Source of the DNA: Chitinophaga sp. YR627
Lineage (GTDB): Bacteria > Bacteroidota > Bacteroidia > Chitinophagales > Chitinophagaceae
Direction of reading: 5' to 3'
Length of the DNA stretch: 64,000 nt
NCBI RefSeq assembly: GCF_900114995.1
Contig: NZ_FOUX01000003.1
Coordinates: 372,001 to 436,000 of the forward strand
Shown: piece by piece, positions 8,684 through 17,271 of the stretch
Numbering within the stretch: position 1 is the first letter of the stretch
Layout: every line of letters starts with the position of its first letter
The notes under the pieces: model-generated
What the model saw: only the letters and a program-made list of their open reading frames with translations
Told to the model about the DNA's origin: nothing
Database searches by the model: none
Made by a program: the position numbers and the translations under genes

Positions 8684-8691
8684 TATTTTTG
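8684..8691 (+). promoter_or_regulatory. Candidate -7 box of polA
   Basis: TATTTTTG fits TAnnTTTG, with a TTG at 8658-8660 as a possible -33 element, spacing 23. The box ends only 4 bp before the ATG, so it would imply a leaderless or nearly leaderless transcript; it may be fortuitous. Confidence 0.3.
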
Positions 8692-8695
8692 GCAG

Positions 8696-11515
8696 ATGCA
8701 AAAGAAATTGTTTTTACTGGATGCAATGGCGCTCATCTATCGCGCGTACTATGCATTGATCAGAAATCCACGCCTCACCAGCACCGGGAGAAATACCAAC
8801 GCACAGTTTGGTTTTACCTCCACCTTGCTGGACCTTATCAATAAGGAAAAGCCAACCCACATGGCCGTGGCTTTCGATACGCATGCCCCCACCGAAAGAC
8901 ATACCACCTTTGTTGATTATAAGGCCAACCGTATGGATGCGCCGGAAGATATCCTCGATTCACTGGATGATATCAAACGCATCATCAAAGGTTTCAATAT
9001 ACCTGTTGTTGAACTGGATGGTTATGAAGCAGATGACGTGATCGGAACCCTCGCATGGCAGGCCGCTGATGCTGGTTACAGTGTATACATGGTCACACCG
9101 GATAAAGACTATGGTCAGCTGGTAAGAGACAACGTATTTATCTACAAACCTCCTTACATGGGCAACAAAGAAGAAATTCTCGGTCCGAAGGAAGTATGTG
9201 AAAAATGGCAGATCACAGGTGTACATCAGGTAATAGATATCCTCGGCCTGATGGGTGACGCCGTAGATAACATCCCGGGTATTCCGGGTGTAGGGGAGAA
9301 GACCGCCATGAAACTCCTGTCTCAGTATCACTCTGTAGAAGAAGTGATCGCGAATGCCGATAAGATCGGCGGAAAAATGGCAGAGAAGATCAAGGCTGGT
9401 GCAGAAAGTGCGATCCTTTCCAAACAACTCGCCACCATCATCACAGATGTACCGGTTGCTTTCCATGAAGAAGATTTCTGCATCAAAGATCCTAACAGGG
9501 AACAACTGATCGAAGTCTTCACAGAACTGGAGTTCAAAACCCTGGGTAAACGTATCCTCGGTGATGGTTTCTCAGCTCCTGCAGCAGAACCAGCCACGCC
9601 TCCAAAGGTACAACTGGACCTTTTCGGTAATGAAATACAGGGCGCCGTGCCACCGCCTGCTGAAGAAGCACAGGATGTTCCGCTCAGCATCATGACGGCT
9701 GACAAGAATATCAACAATACGCCGCATAATTATATACTGGCAGACACGCCTGAAAAAAGAGCGGACCTGCTGGCACTCCTCCTCCAACAACAGGAGATCT
9801 CCTTCGATACAGAAACAACAGGTACTGATGCTAATGCAGTTGACCTGGTAGGAATGAGCTTCTCCATCAAAGCAGGAGAGGGATGGTATATTCCGGTTCC
9901 GGCCGACAAAGCACAGGCACAGGCCATCGTGGATAGTTTCCTGCCTTTATTCAATACCACCCACATTACCCTCATCGGCCAGAATATCAAATACGATATG
10001 ATCGTCATGAAATGGTACGGGGTTGAATTCAATGGTCCAATCTTCGATACCATGCTGGCCCACTACCTCATCGAGCCGGAAGGCCGCCGTGGTATGGACC
10101 TGCTCAGTGCACAGTACCTCCAATACGAACCTGTTTCCATCGAAACCCTCATCGGTAAAAAAGGAAAAGGGCAGGGCAATATGCGTGATGTGGAGATCGA
10201 AAAGATCAAAGAATACGCTGTGGAAGATGCCGATATCACCCTGCAGCTGAAAGAGAAATTCGCCCCTTTGCTGCCACTCAAAGCGGTAGAAAAAGTGTTC
10301 TACGATGTGGAAAACCCGCTGGTAAGAGTGCTGACCGATATGGAATATGAAGGTATTGCCCTGGATATCCAGGCTTTGTCCGACTACTCCCGTGAACTGG
10401 AAACAGAGATCAAACGCGCGGAAGAAAGTGTATATACACAGGCAGGTGTCCGCTTCAACCTCGCATCTCCCAAACAACTGGGAGAGGTGCTGTTTGAAAA
10501 GCTGCTGCTGGACCCTAAAGCAAAAAAGACCAAAACAGGACAATACGCTACCGGCGAAGATGTACTGGCGAAACTGGCCAACAAACACCAGATCGTGGAA
10601 GACATTCTGGTGTTCCGCGAACTGAGCAAGCTGAAATCCACCTATGTGGATGCACTGCCGCTGATGCTGAACAAACGTACCAACCGTGTACACACCTCCT
10701 ACAACCAGGCAGTGGCGGTAACCGGTCGTCTGAGCTCCAACAACCCGAACCTCCAGAACATTCCGATCCGTACTGATAGAGGCCGCGAAGTGCGTAAAGC
10801 ATTTGTGGCGAAAAATGACGACTACGTATTAATGTCCGCGGATTACTCCCAGATCGAATTACGTATTATCGCCGCAATCAGCGGAGACGTACATATGATC
10901 GATGCCTTCCGTCAGGGACTGGATATCCATGCTGCCACTGCAGCAAAGGTATACGGTGTTGAACTGGCGGATGTAACTTCGGATATGCGCCGGAATGCCA
11001 AAAGTGTGAACTTCGGTATCATATACGGGGTGAGCGCCTTCGGTCTGTCCGAAAACCTGGGCATCGCCAGGGGAGAAGCCAAAACACTGATCGACAACTA
11101 CTTTGCAACATACCCATCCATCAAAAAGTACATGGATGACCAGATAAAGTCCGCACAGCAGAATGGCTATGTGGAAACCTTACTGGGTCGTAAACGCTGG
11201 TTGAAAGACATCAACTCTTCCAACGCGGTGGTAAGAGGTTACGCAGAGCGTAACGCCATTAACATGCCGATACAGGGTACTGCTGCCGACATGATCAAAC
11301 TGGCCATGATCTCCATCCACAAAACGCTCAAAAAGGAAAACCTCCGTTCCCGCATGATCCTGCAGGTACATGACGAGTTGGTCTTTGATGTGCATAAGGA
11401 TGAAATAGAGCAGATCAAACCCCTGATCCAGGAAGGTATGCGCAACGCCCTGCCACTGGCGGTACCGGTAGATGTTGAAATAGGCATCGGCGCCAACTGG
11501 TTACAGGCCCACTAA
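8696..11515 (+). CDS. polA: DNA polymerase I
   Basis: A 939-residue full-length enzyme. Residues 1 to about 290 form the 5'-nuclease domain (LLDAMALIYRAYYAL, DGYEADDVIGTLA, GDAVDNIPGIPGVGEKTA). Residues about 345-535 are the 3'-5' proofreading exonuclease, which looks active: Asp371 and Glu373 in FDTETTG, then GQNIKYDM and the YAVEDAD motif. The polymerase domain has SADYSQIELR (motif A, about residue 717), RRNAKSVNFGIIYG (O-helix) and QVHDELVF (motif C, about residue 890). It replaces RNA primers and fills repair gaps in the cytoplasm. The ATG at 8696 begins directly at the nuclease domain. It stands alone between convergent and unrelated genes. Confidence 0.98.
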   Translation: MQKKLFLLDAMALIYRAYYALIRNPRLTSTGRNTNAQFGFTSTLLDLINKEKPTHMAVAFDTHAPTERHTTFVDYKANRMDAPEDILDSLDDIKRIIKGFNIPVVELDGYEADDVIGTLAWQAADAGYSVYMVTPDKDYGQLVRDNVFIYKPPYMGNKEEILGPKEVCEKWQITGVHQVIDILGLMGDAVDNIPGIPGVGEKTAMKLLSQYHSVEEVIANADKIGGKMAEKIKAGAESAILSKQLATIITDVPVAFHEEDFCIKDPNREQLIEVFTELEFKTLGKRILGDGFSAPAAEPATPPKVQLDLFGNEIQGAVPPPAEEAQDVPLSIMTADKNINNTPHNYILADTPEKRADLLALLLQQQEISFDTETTGTDANAVDLVGMSFSIKAGEGWYIPVPADKAQAQAIVDSFLPLFNTTHITLIGQNIKYDMIVMKWYGVEFNGPIFDTMLAHYLIEPEGRRGMDLLSAQYLQYEPVSIETLIGKKGKGQGNMRDVEIEKIKEYAVEDADITLQLKEKFAPLLPLKAVEKVFYDVENPLVRVLTDMEYEGIALDIQALSDYSRELETEIKRAEESVYTQAGVRFNLASPKQLGEVLFEKLLLDPKAKKTKTGQYATGEDVLAKLANKHQIVEDILVFRELSKLKSTYVDALPLMLNKRTNRVHTSYNQAVAVTGRLSSNNPNLQNIPIRTDRGREVRKAFVAKNDDYVLMSADYSQIELRIIAAISGDVHMIDAFRQGLDIHAATAAKVYGVELADVTSDMRRNAKSVNFGIIYGVSAFGLSENLGIARGEAKTLIDNYFATYPSIKKYMDDQIKSAQQNGYVETLLGRKRWLKDINSSNAVVRGYAERNAINMPIQGTAADMIKLAMISIHKTLKKENLRSRMILQVHDELVFDVHKDEIEQIKPLIQEGMRNALPLAVPVDVEIGIGANWLQAH

Positions 11516-11556
11516 TAATGAGTGTTATTACTACAATTATATAGCTGCGGAAAAGT

Positions 11557-11607
11557 AATTACGAATGATGCCGGCGGGGGCAGAAGTACCCTCCCTCATT
11601 CGTAATT
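11557..11607. repeat. 12-bp inverted repeat with 27-nt loop downstream of polA
   Basis: AATTACGAATGA (11557-11568) and its exact reverse complement (11596-11607) flank a G-rich then C-rich spacer that can extend the stem. There is no T-run after it on either strand, so it is not a standard terminator. Confidence 0.6.
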
Positions 11608-11751
11608 GCCCCTCCCGCAGTACAACCCCGGAATACATAGCAAAACTCCCTCGCAGCATCATTGCAGCTACTGTATTTATCCCTGATAATTAATATTTTT
11701 TAACCTCCTTTGCCTCTTGCGTTTTCCAAAATCGTTTACTAGCTTTCGGCC

Positions 11752-12270
11752 ATGATCCTGACCTCCCGTCTCCAATTATTATCATGTACCCTGCAGTATT
11801 TCGAAGCGCTGTTGCAGGGCGAGGAGGTATTGAGTGAGTTACTCCACGTCCGTATCCCCGAACCCTGGACTGAATATCCGGAAATAATCCTCGTTGCTTA
11901 CGATAAACTGCGTAATGACCCCTCTATGCTGGGTTGGTTTTTCTACCTGGTCATCCACAAAGAAGACAAATGCCTGATCGGAGCCGGCGGCTTTAAAGGA
12001 CGCCCCGACAAAGACGGTACTGTTGAAATCGGTTATGAGATCTCTGCGCCCTACCGGGAACAGGGTTATGGTACAGAACTGACCCAGGCACTGGTACGCT
12101 TCGCCTTCAGTCATTCCTACGTGAATAAAGTCGTCGCCCACACAGAAGAAGAATACAACGCCGCCGTCAAGGTGCTCCAGAAATCAGGGATGCACTTTGC
12201 AGGAGAAGACCCCGAGCAACTCTGGAAATGGGAAATCACCCGCGACCAGTACCAATGGCCGCAGGATTGA
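11752..12270 (+). CDS. GNAT family N-acetyltransferase
   Basis: A 172-residue GNAT-fold protein of the RimJ/RimL-like type. Motif A is visible as EIGYEISAPYREQGYGTELTQALVRFAF (about residues 92-120), with the acetyl-CoA binding pattern R-x-Q-G-Y-G. It starts with TSRLQLLSCT, typical of this subfamily, and the segment KVVAHTEEEYNAAVKVLQKSGM is the usual motif B region. The substrate is unknown. A single gene without obvious partners. Confidence 0.9.
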   Translation: MILTSRLQLLSCTLQYFEALLQGEEVLSELLHVRIPEPWTEYPEIILVAYDKLRNDPSMLGWFFYLVIHKEDKCLIGAGGFKGRPDKDGTVEIGYEISAPYREQGYGTELTQALVRFAFSHSYVNKVVAHTEEEYNAAVKVLQKSGMHFAGEDPEQLWKWEITRDQYQWPQD

Positions 12271-12391
12271 GCTTCCAGCCACCTGCAATCTATTGCATCA
12301 CCCATTCATCAATCTTTAGCCTCTAAAAATGACTGTTTTAGCTTAGATTCGACCTCTTTATTTTACAACAAAAGCTAAAACACCATTAAGA

Positions 12392-13528
12392 ATGAAGAAA
12401 TGGGCGCTATGCCTTGCCGTTTTCTGTTCTACAGCGGCGATTGCACAAACAACCAATAAAGAAGGCAGTAATTACAAATTCACCGTTGTGAAGAACCTGG
12501 ACGCAGGTGATGTTGAAAACCAGGGTAACACAGGTACCTGCTGGTCTTTCTCTGGTCTTTCTTTCTTCCAGGCGGAAGCACTCCGTAATGGCAAGGGTAA
12601 AGATGTCAACCTGAGCGAAATGTTCGTTGTCAGAAGAATGTATCCGCTGAAGGCAGCAAATTATGTGCGTATGCATGGTAAAGCCAACTTCGGTGAAGGT
12701 GGTGGTTTCCCGGATGACCTGCTCTGTCTCCGTCAATACGGTCTGGTACCTCAGAGCGTATACGATGGCAACCGCGTAAAAACATACAATCATGCCGAAA
12801 TGACAGCGCTGCTGGAAGGTGTGGTAAAAAAGATCGGTGCTACCGAAACAACGATCAACCCAAACTGGAACAAAGCAGTTGATGGCGTACTGAATGCCTA
12901 CATCGGTGATGCTCCTGAGAAATTCGAATACAACGGTAAATCTTATACCTCTAAGACTTTCGCAAAAGACATGGGTCTGGATGCAGATGATTATGTAATG
13001 ATCACCTCCTTCACCCACCACCCATACTATGAACAGTTCGTGCTGGAAGTGCCGGACAACTGGAACTGGGATAAAATGTACAACGTTACTTTAAACGATC
13101 TGACCACCATCGCAGAAAACGCTATCCAGAATGGTTATACCATCGCATGGGCAGCTGACGTAAGCGAAAAAGGTTTCAACTTCGCACAGGGTCTGGCCAT
13201 CGTTCCGGATGTTGCTGCCCTGACACCTGATCAGCTGCAGAAAGCGTTCACCGAACCGGTAAAAGAACTGACCATCACTCCTGAAGTGCGTCAGCAGGCT
13301 TTCGATAACTACGAAACACAGGATGATCACGGTATGCATATCGTGGGTATGGCGAAAGACCAGAACGGTAAAGTATTCTTCCGCGTGAAAAACTCATGGG
13401 GTACCGCCAATCCTGGTAACGGTTACTTCTACGCTTCTGAGCCTTACTTTGCTTACAAAACCACCAGCATCATGGTGAATAAAAAGGCAATCCCTGCCGA
13501 TATCGCAAAGAAACTGGGCATCAAATAA
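12392..13528 (+). CDS. Secreted C1 family cysteine peptidase (aminopeptidase C/bleomycin hydrolase-like)
   Basis: A 378-residue papain-fold peptidase with a signal peptide (MKKWALCLAVFCSTAAIAQ). The oxyanion-hole Gln44 and nucleophile Cys50 are in NQGNTGTCWSFSG; His316 is in DDHGMHIVGMA and Asn334 in VKNSWGT, so the catalytic triad is complete. The order and length match the C1-type 'aminopeptidase C' proteins common in Bacteroidota, here exported to the periplasm or beyond. No inhibitor or propeptide domain is obvious: the mature protein starts only about 30 residues before the active Cys. It is followed by a bidirectional terminator. Confidence 0.92.
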   Translation: MKKWALCLAVFCSTAAIAQTTNKEGSNYKFTVVKNLDAGDVENQGNTGTCWSFSGLSFFQAEALRNGKGKDVNLSEMFVVRRMYPLKAANYVRMHGKANFGEGGGFPDDLLCLRQYGLVPQSVYDGNRVKTYNHAEMTALLEGVVKKIGATETTINPNWNKAVDGVLNAYIGDAPEKFEYNGKSYTSKTFAKDMGLDADDYVMITSFTHHPYYEQFVLEVPDNWNWDKMYNVTLNDLTTIAENAIQNGYTIAWAADVSEKGFNFAQGLAIVPDVAALTPDQLQKAFTEPVKELTITPEVRQQAFDNYETQDDHGMHIVGMAKDQNGKVFFRVKNSWGTANPGNGYFYASEPYFAYKTTSIMVNKKAIPADIAKKLGIK

Positions 13529-13580
13529 GCAGAATGCTTTAATATAAAGTGACGCGCTTAACACCAGCATTGCACAAAAT

Positions 13581-13613
13581 AAAGGAGGCGGTCTGTAAAA
13601 GACCGCCTCCTTT
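13581..13613. terminator. Bidirectional terminator between the C1 peptidase and pectate lyase genes
   Basis: A perfect 14-bp stem (13581-13594 with 13600-13613), loop 13595-13599, with A-rich sequence on the left and T-rich on the right, so it works in both directions for these convergent genes. Confidence 0.9.
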
Positions 13614-13616
13614 ATT

Positions 13617-14318
13617 TTAATAAGTCGATACCTGTGAAGCACTGGGCACTTCCCAGAGTTTCGTCACACCGGAAGTCGTCATATTCCTGTAACGCACTTT
13701 CAGGTTCTTACTCTCCGTACGTACAATGTTAGTGCCGCCGGAGAATGTACCGCCGTTGATGGTCACCGTTACATTATACTGTCCGCTTCCATTGGTGCGC
13801 AACACCTTACCAAAAGTAGTTACCCGGAAATTGTTAATGTTGATCGTACCATCTGCATTTATCTGCAAGACCTTGTCGTATGCATTCTTCGCAATACAGT
13901 TGTTCAGTGTAACCGTTCCTTTTGACTTCAGTGTCATGGCATCTTCTCCCACATCTATCCATTCTACATTATCCAGTGTTGCATTACCATATACATGCAC
14001 ACCATCGCAACCAGGTGCCCCGATCTTTACATTCTTCAACGTAGCGCCATTCTCCAGTCTGAAGATCGGTTTCTGATCCTCTGCCTGACTACCATCGCCA
14101 AGCCCCTGGGCAATAATAGTGTTGCCCTTTCCATCATAGGTTTCTCCCGCTTTTACAATGATGGTTTGTGTGATCGTTACATTGGCCATCGTACCTACAC
14201 CTGCTGCCGCAATAACGTCAGGGGTGATGTTTGCCACATCAGAACCGTGTTCTTTTTTACACCCCATAGCAAAGACGCCGGCTAACATAGCCGACAATAA
14301 AATCTGATTTGTTTTCAT
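13617..14318 (-). CDS. Pectate lyase, polysaccharide lyase family 3, lipoprotein
   Basis: A 233-residue protein with a lipoprotein signal (lipobox FAMGC, Cys20). The mature part is a right-handed beta-helix of the PL3 type: QKPIFRLENGATLKNVKIGAPGCDGVHVYGNATLDNVEWIDVGEDAMTLKSKG is closely like fungal and bacterial PL3 pectate lyases, including the ENGATLKNVIIG and YGNATI.NV hallmarks. It should cleave polygalacturonate by beta-elimination at the cell surface or in the periplasm, in a calcium-dependent way. No SusC/SusD pair or other pectin gene is adjacent, so it is not part of a visible polysaccharide utilisation locus. Confidence 0.88.
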   Translation of the reverse strand: MKTNQILLSAMLAGVFAMGCKKEHGSDVANITPDVIAAAGVGTMANVTITQTIIVKAGETYDGKGNTIIAQGLGDGSQAEDQKPIFRLENGATLKNVKIGAPGCDGVHVYGNATLDNVEWIDVGEDAMTLKSKGTVTLNNCIAKNAYDKVLQINADGTININNFRVTTFGKVLRTNGSGQYNVTVTINGGTFSGGTNIVRTESKNLKVRYRNMTTSGVTKLWEVPSASQVSTY

Positions 14319-14857
14319 GTCAGTAGAATTTATAAGTGATCAATAATTCATACAGTAGAATAGCAGGCATGACGATGTCAGTACCATATAGGTTTAGTTT
14401 AAAAAAACAGCAATGTCGGAAATGGAAAAGGGTTAATTAAGCTGGGCTTTCATCAGGGTTGAACTATCGTATTATTGTTCGCTTTTGGTTCTGATCCTTG
14501 TTTGATAAGGTTGCTACAGGTTGATGACCGAAATTATCTAAAAACAACACATAACAGCATAAACAGCGGGTATATTTTTACGCAAACGATGCCGAGAACG
14601 ATTCCGTAAAAAACATTACTTGATTTAGTCAATCATATGCCTTTTCGGGATGTTTTTTGATACGTTTTTTGGAAAAAAACGGAGCTGTAAAAGAAGAGAT
14701 TTTATTGTTGGAGAGGGGAGAATCTTCTTGAATAAAAAAGATGCTTTTATAAGCACAATATTCATTGACAAAAGCAAGTAATTTAATTGCCATCGTCATG
14801 TATTTCACTTTAAACATACATCTGCAAAGGAATACAGAAATTCTATGTTTTTAGATT
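14319..14857. other. Intergenic region, no gene recognised
   Basis: About 540 bp of AT-rich DNA upstream of the pectate lyase gene. It should contain that gene's promoter, but no good TAnnTTTG box was found. A 62-codon minus-strand frame at 14629-14817 was judged unconvincing. Confidence 0.5.
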
Positions 14858-15205
14858 TTATTTACCTTCGATTCTTTGCGCCTCCTGATAAGTGCCTAGT
14901 CTGAGCTTCACAGGAAGCTGCGTTTGCTTCTCCCAGTTCCATTCTTTTTTGCAGAAAAAACCAAAATGTTGATCGTAATAATCATTTGGTTTCAGGGGAG
15001 ACTGCACCCTCAGATTCGGACTATGCTGAGGTATCTGAAAAGAGGAAAAATAAAGGGGGGCCGCCACCTCTGTTTTACTTTCCGGCATCCATTTACTTGA
15101 CTTTGTCAATGGATAAAGGGGCCCAACTATCAGTTTTGTCTGTGCAGATACTTGCGTCAGGCAAGCAATCAGCAATAATCCCGCTATGGTCGTAACTTTG
15201 TTCAT
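14858..15205 (-). CDS. Small secreted hypothetical protein
   Basis: A 115-residue protein with a clear signal peptide (MNKVTTIAGLLLIACLTQVSAQ). The mature part, about 93 residues, is Pro-, Lys- and aromatic-rich (PLYPLTKSSKWMPES, NDYYDQHFGFFCKKEWNWEKQTQLPVKLRLGTY), with one Cys and no recognised domain. The segment ending VKLRLGTYQEAQRIEGK looks like a complete C-terminus. It starts 21 bp after the stop of the Sua5-like gene on the same strand and is probably its second operon member, though no functional link is evident. Confidence 0.65.
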   Translation of the reverse strand: MNKVTTIAGLLLIACLTQVSAQTKLIVGPLYPLTKSSKWMPESKTEVAAPLYFSSFQIPQHSPNLRVQSPLKPNDYYDQHFGFFCKKEWNWEKQTQLPVKLRLGTYQEAQRIEGK

Positions 15206-15226
15206 CTTTATTTCTTTTTATTGATC

Positions 15227-15844
15227 CTATACTAACGCTTCCCAGCTACCTGCTCCTTCTCTGATCAGTTCCGGTTCATCACCTGTACAATCGACCACGG
15301 TAGAAAAGGTCATACCGCCTATTCCACCGTCCACCACGATGTCAACGATACTACCAAACTTCTCATGGATGATCTCGGGATCAGTATATTCTTCTACGTA
15401 TGTTTCGATCGGAAGAGAGGTACTCAGGATCGGATTACCAAGTTCCTTTACGATCGCCCGGCTGATATTGTTGTCGGGTACACGTATACCAACGGTGTCC
15501 TTTTTCTGCTTCAGCAAACGGGGTACTGCCCGGCTGGCCGACAGGATAAATGTATATGGTCCCGGCAATGCTTTCTTCAGCATTCTGAAAGTGGGAGTGT
15601 CCACACTTTTAGCATAGTCTGATAAATGGCTGAGGTCATAACATATAAAAGAGAACTGGGCTTTGGCTGGGTTGATATGTTTGATACGGCAGATTCTTTC
15701 CACCGCTTTCGGCTGACAGATATCACACCCCATACCATATACGGTATCGGTAGGATATATGATCACCCCTCCGTCTTTCAGACACTCTACGATCGTCTTC
15801 AGATGACGGGGATTCGGATTGTCCGGATGTACTGTTAAGAGCAT
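15227..15844 (-). CDS. L-threonylcarbamoyladenylate synthase (Sua5/YciO/YrdC/YwlC family)
   Basis: A 205-residue YrdC-fold protein. GGVIIYPTDTVYGMGCDI (about residues 27-44) is the family signature, followed by ICRIKHINPAKAQFSFIC and the PGPYTFIL and VGIRVPDN motifs. The enzyme makes the threonylcarbamoyl-AMP intermediate for the t6A modification of ANN-decoding tRNAs in the cytoplasm. The lysine in the usual 'KxR' loop is less clear here, which is typical of YciO-like members, so catalytic role versus YciO paralogue is not settled. It lies divergent from mtgA. Confidence 0.85.
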   Translation of the reverse strand: MLLTVHPDNPNPRHLKTIVECLKDGGVIIYPTDTVYGMGCDICQPKAVERICRIKHINPAKAQFSFICYDLSHLSDYAKSVDTPTFRMLKKALPGPYTFILSASRAVPRLLKQKKDTVGIRVPDNNISRAIVKELGNPILSTSLPIETYVEEYTDPEIIHEKFGSIVDIVVDGGIGGMTFSTVVDCTGDEPELIREGAGSWEALV

Positions 15845-15848
15845 ATTA

Positions 15849-15864
15849 CAAATTTACAAAACTA
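15849..15864 (-). promoter_or_regulatory. Two adjacent -7-like boxes upstream of the Sua5-like gene
   Basis: On the minus strand TAGTTTTG (15864-15857) and TAAATTTG (15856-15849) both fit TAnnTTTG. The distal one leaves a 12-bp leader to the ATG at 15844. A TTG at 15883-15881 is a weak -33 candidate. Confidence 0.4.
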
Positions 15865-15955
15865 CTGGCGGAAGCAGCCCCAATTTCCAGGCCAACACCT
15901 GTTGCACATTAAATAATCTTACTATCTTTCCGGCCAATTTGAAAAACCAATCCGG

Positions 15956-16669
15956 ATGAATACAAAAGGGATTGTTCCGAGAACATGGAGAAGGGTCAAG
16001 AAGATCGCACTTATTCTGTTTATAGCACAATTTGTCTACATCATTATACTGAAGTGGATTAATCCTCCCATCACCCTGACCATGATTTCCAGCTGGTTTA
16101 GTCTGATAGGTACCGATAAACACTTCCATAAAACCTGGGTGAACTACGGTGAAATCTCCCAACATGCCAAACTGGCGGTATTAGCCAGTGAGGACCAGCT
16201 GTTCCCCGATCACAATGGTTTCGACTTCAAGTCCATCGAAAAGGCCATGAAGCACAACCAGAAAAGCAAGAAAATAAGAGGCGCCAGCACCATCAGCCAA
16301 CAGGTAGCTAAAAACGTTTTCCTCTGGCAGGGACGTAGCTGGATCCGCAAAGGCCTGGAAGTATACTTCACCTTTATGATTGAGAAAATATGGGGGAAAG
16401 AGCGTATTCTGGAGATGTACCTGAACGTTGCACAGATGGGAGATGGGATCTTCGGGGTAGAAGCTGCCGCCCAGCAGTATTATCATAAAGGCGCCGCCAG
16501 CCTGAATCGTGAACAGGCCGCTATGATCGCTGCCTGTCTGCCGAATCCGGTGAAATACACCGTCATCCCTCCGGCAAGGATCACTTCCTTCCGCCAGCGT
16601 AAGATCTTACAGCAAATGCGGTTTATCGCACCTGACCCTGACATCTCCGAACTGGTCAGCAGCAAATAA
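15956..16669 (+). CDS. mtgA: Monofunctional biosynthetic peptidoglycan transglycosylase
   Basis: A 237-residue GT51 enzyme with one N-terminal membrane segment (KIALILFIAQFVYIIILKW, residues 16-34). The catalytic Glu79 lies in ASEDQLFPDHNGFDF, followed by the conserved GASTISQQVAKNVFLWQGRSWIRKGLEVYF and KERILEMYLNVAQMGDGIFG motifs. There is no transpeptidase domain, so it polymerises glycan strands from lipid II on the outer face of the inner membrane without cross-linking. The ATG at 15956 gives the standard cytoplasmic basic tail. It is divergent from the Sua5-like gene and ends at a terminator. Confidence 0.96.
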   Translation: MNTKGIVPRTWRRVKKIALILFIAQFVYIIILKWINPPITLTMISSWFSLIGTDKHFHKTWVNYGEISQHAKLAVLASEDQLFPDHNGFDFKSIEKAMKHNQKSKKIRGASTISQQVAKNVFLWQGRSWIRKGLEVYFTFMIEKIWGKERILEMYLNVAQMGDGIFGVEAAAQQYYHKGAASLNREQAAMIAACLPNPVKYTVIPPARITSFRQRKILQQMRFIAPDPDISELVSSK

Positions 16670-16692
16670 CTCACACATATACAACGACATAT

Positions 16693-16726
16693 AAAAAAGC
16701 GTCTGCCAATGGCGGACGCTTTTTTT
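16693..16726. terminator. Bidirectional terminator downstream of mtgA
   Basis: A 15-bp stem with one mismatch (AAAAAAGCGTCTGCC / GGCGGACGCTTTTTT), 3-nt loop, A-run on the left and T-run on the right. It serves mtgA and the convergent NadR-like gene. Confidence 0.88.
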
Positions 16727-16746
16727 ATTCTTTTCAGCTTTGGTAA

Positions 16747-17262
16747 TTATAGTAGCTTATCAACTGCCGCAATTGCCGAAGCGATTCTTTCTTCCAGACT
16801 TCCCCTGATCTCCACCCAGGGAACACCCGATGCCATTACCAGCTCCCGGTAAACATTGTAAAAATATTCCCGCATTGCCGGATCTGGATGCTCCCGCTGA
16901 GGATCTTCCTCCCAGGGGATATCAATATAGGTCAGCAGGTACAGATCATACTTTCTGTCCTGAATGATCTGCAGTATCTCCGGATCACAATTGCCATACT
17001 TATGCTCACTCCATACCTTGATAACATGCAGATCCGTATCACAGATCAGCAGGCGATTGGCCCGGGCTGCCAGTTGATCTTCCTGCGCGAGTTGTCCTTT
17101 TGCAATAGAGAGCAGGTCAGATTGTTCATAGGGCCGGGGCAATGCTTCCAGGTATTGTCGTGCATACTCCGGCACCCACATCGTCTGATAATGCGCCGCG
17201 AGCTGCTCACTCAATGTACTCTTTCCGGTAGACTCCGGCCCTATGACAACTACTTTCAACAT
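16747..17262 (-). CDS. NadR-like nicotinamide ribose kinase (AAA_28 ATPase)
   Basis: A 171-residue P-loop protein: GPESTGKSTL at residues 8-17 is the Walker A motif with the 'GxESxGKS' form of NadR-type kinases; VPEYARQYL follows at about residue 30 and LLICDTDLHVIKVW at about 70. It corresponds to the C-terminal kinase domain of NadR without the NMN adenylyltransferase or DNA-binding domains. It lies 9 bp after pnuC, and the pair gives a plausible route: PnuC imports nicotinamide riboside, the kinase traps it as NMN. Context supports the assignment strongly. Confidence 0.88.
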   Translation of the reverse strand: MLKVVVIGPESTGKSTLSEQLAAHYQTMWVPEYARQYLEALPRPYEQSDLLSIAKGQLAQEDQLAARANRLLICDTDLHVIKVWSEHKYGNCDPEILQIIQDRKYDLYLLTYIDIPWEEDPQREHPDPAMREYFYNVYRELVMASGVPWVEIRGSLEERIASAIAAVDKLL

Positions 17263-17271
17263 ATAATAATA

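Noticed and set aside
8640..8695. Repeated ATTCCTAATTG words upstream of polA as an operator
   Set aside because: Very AT-rich short repeats of this kind are common in such spacers; two or three copies with no symmetry are not enough for a call.
14629..14817. 62-codon minus-strand frame (MFKVKYMTMAIKLLAFVNEY...)
   Set aside because: AT-rich frame with no promoter box or domain; Lys/Ser/Phe-rich composition as expected from translated AT-rich DNA. It could still be real, but evidence is too thin.
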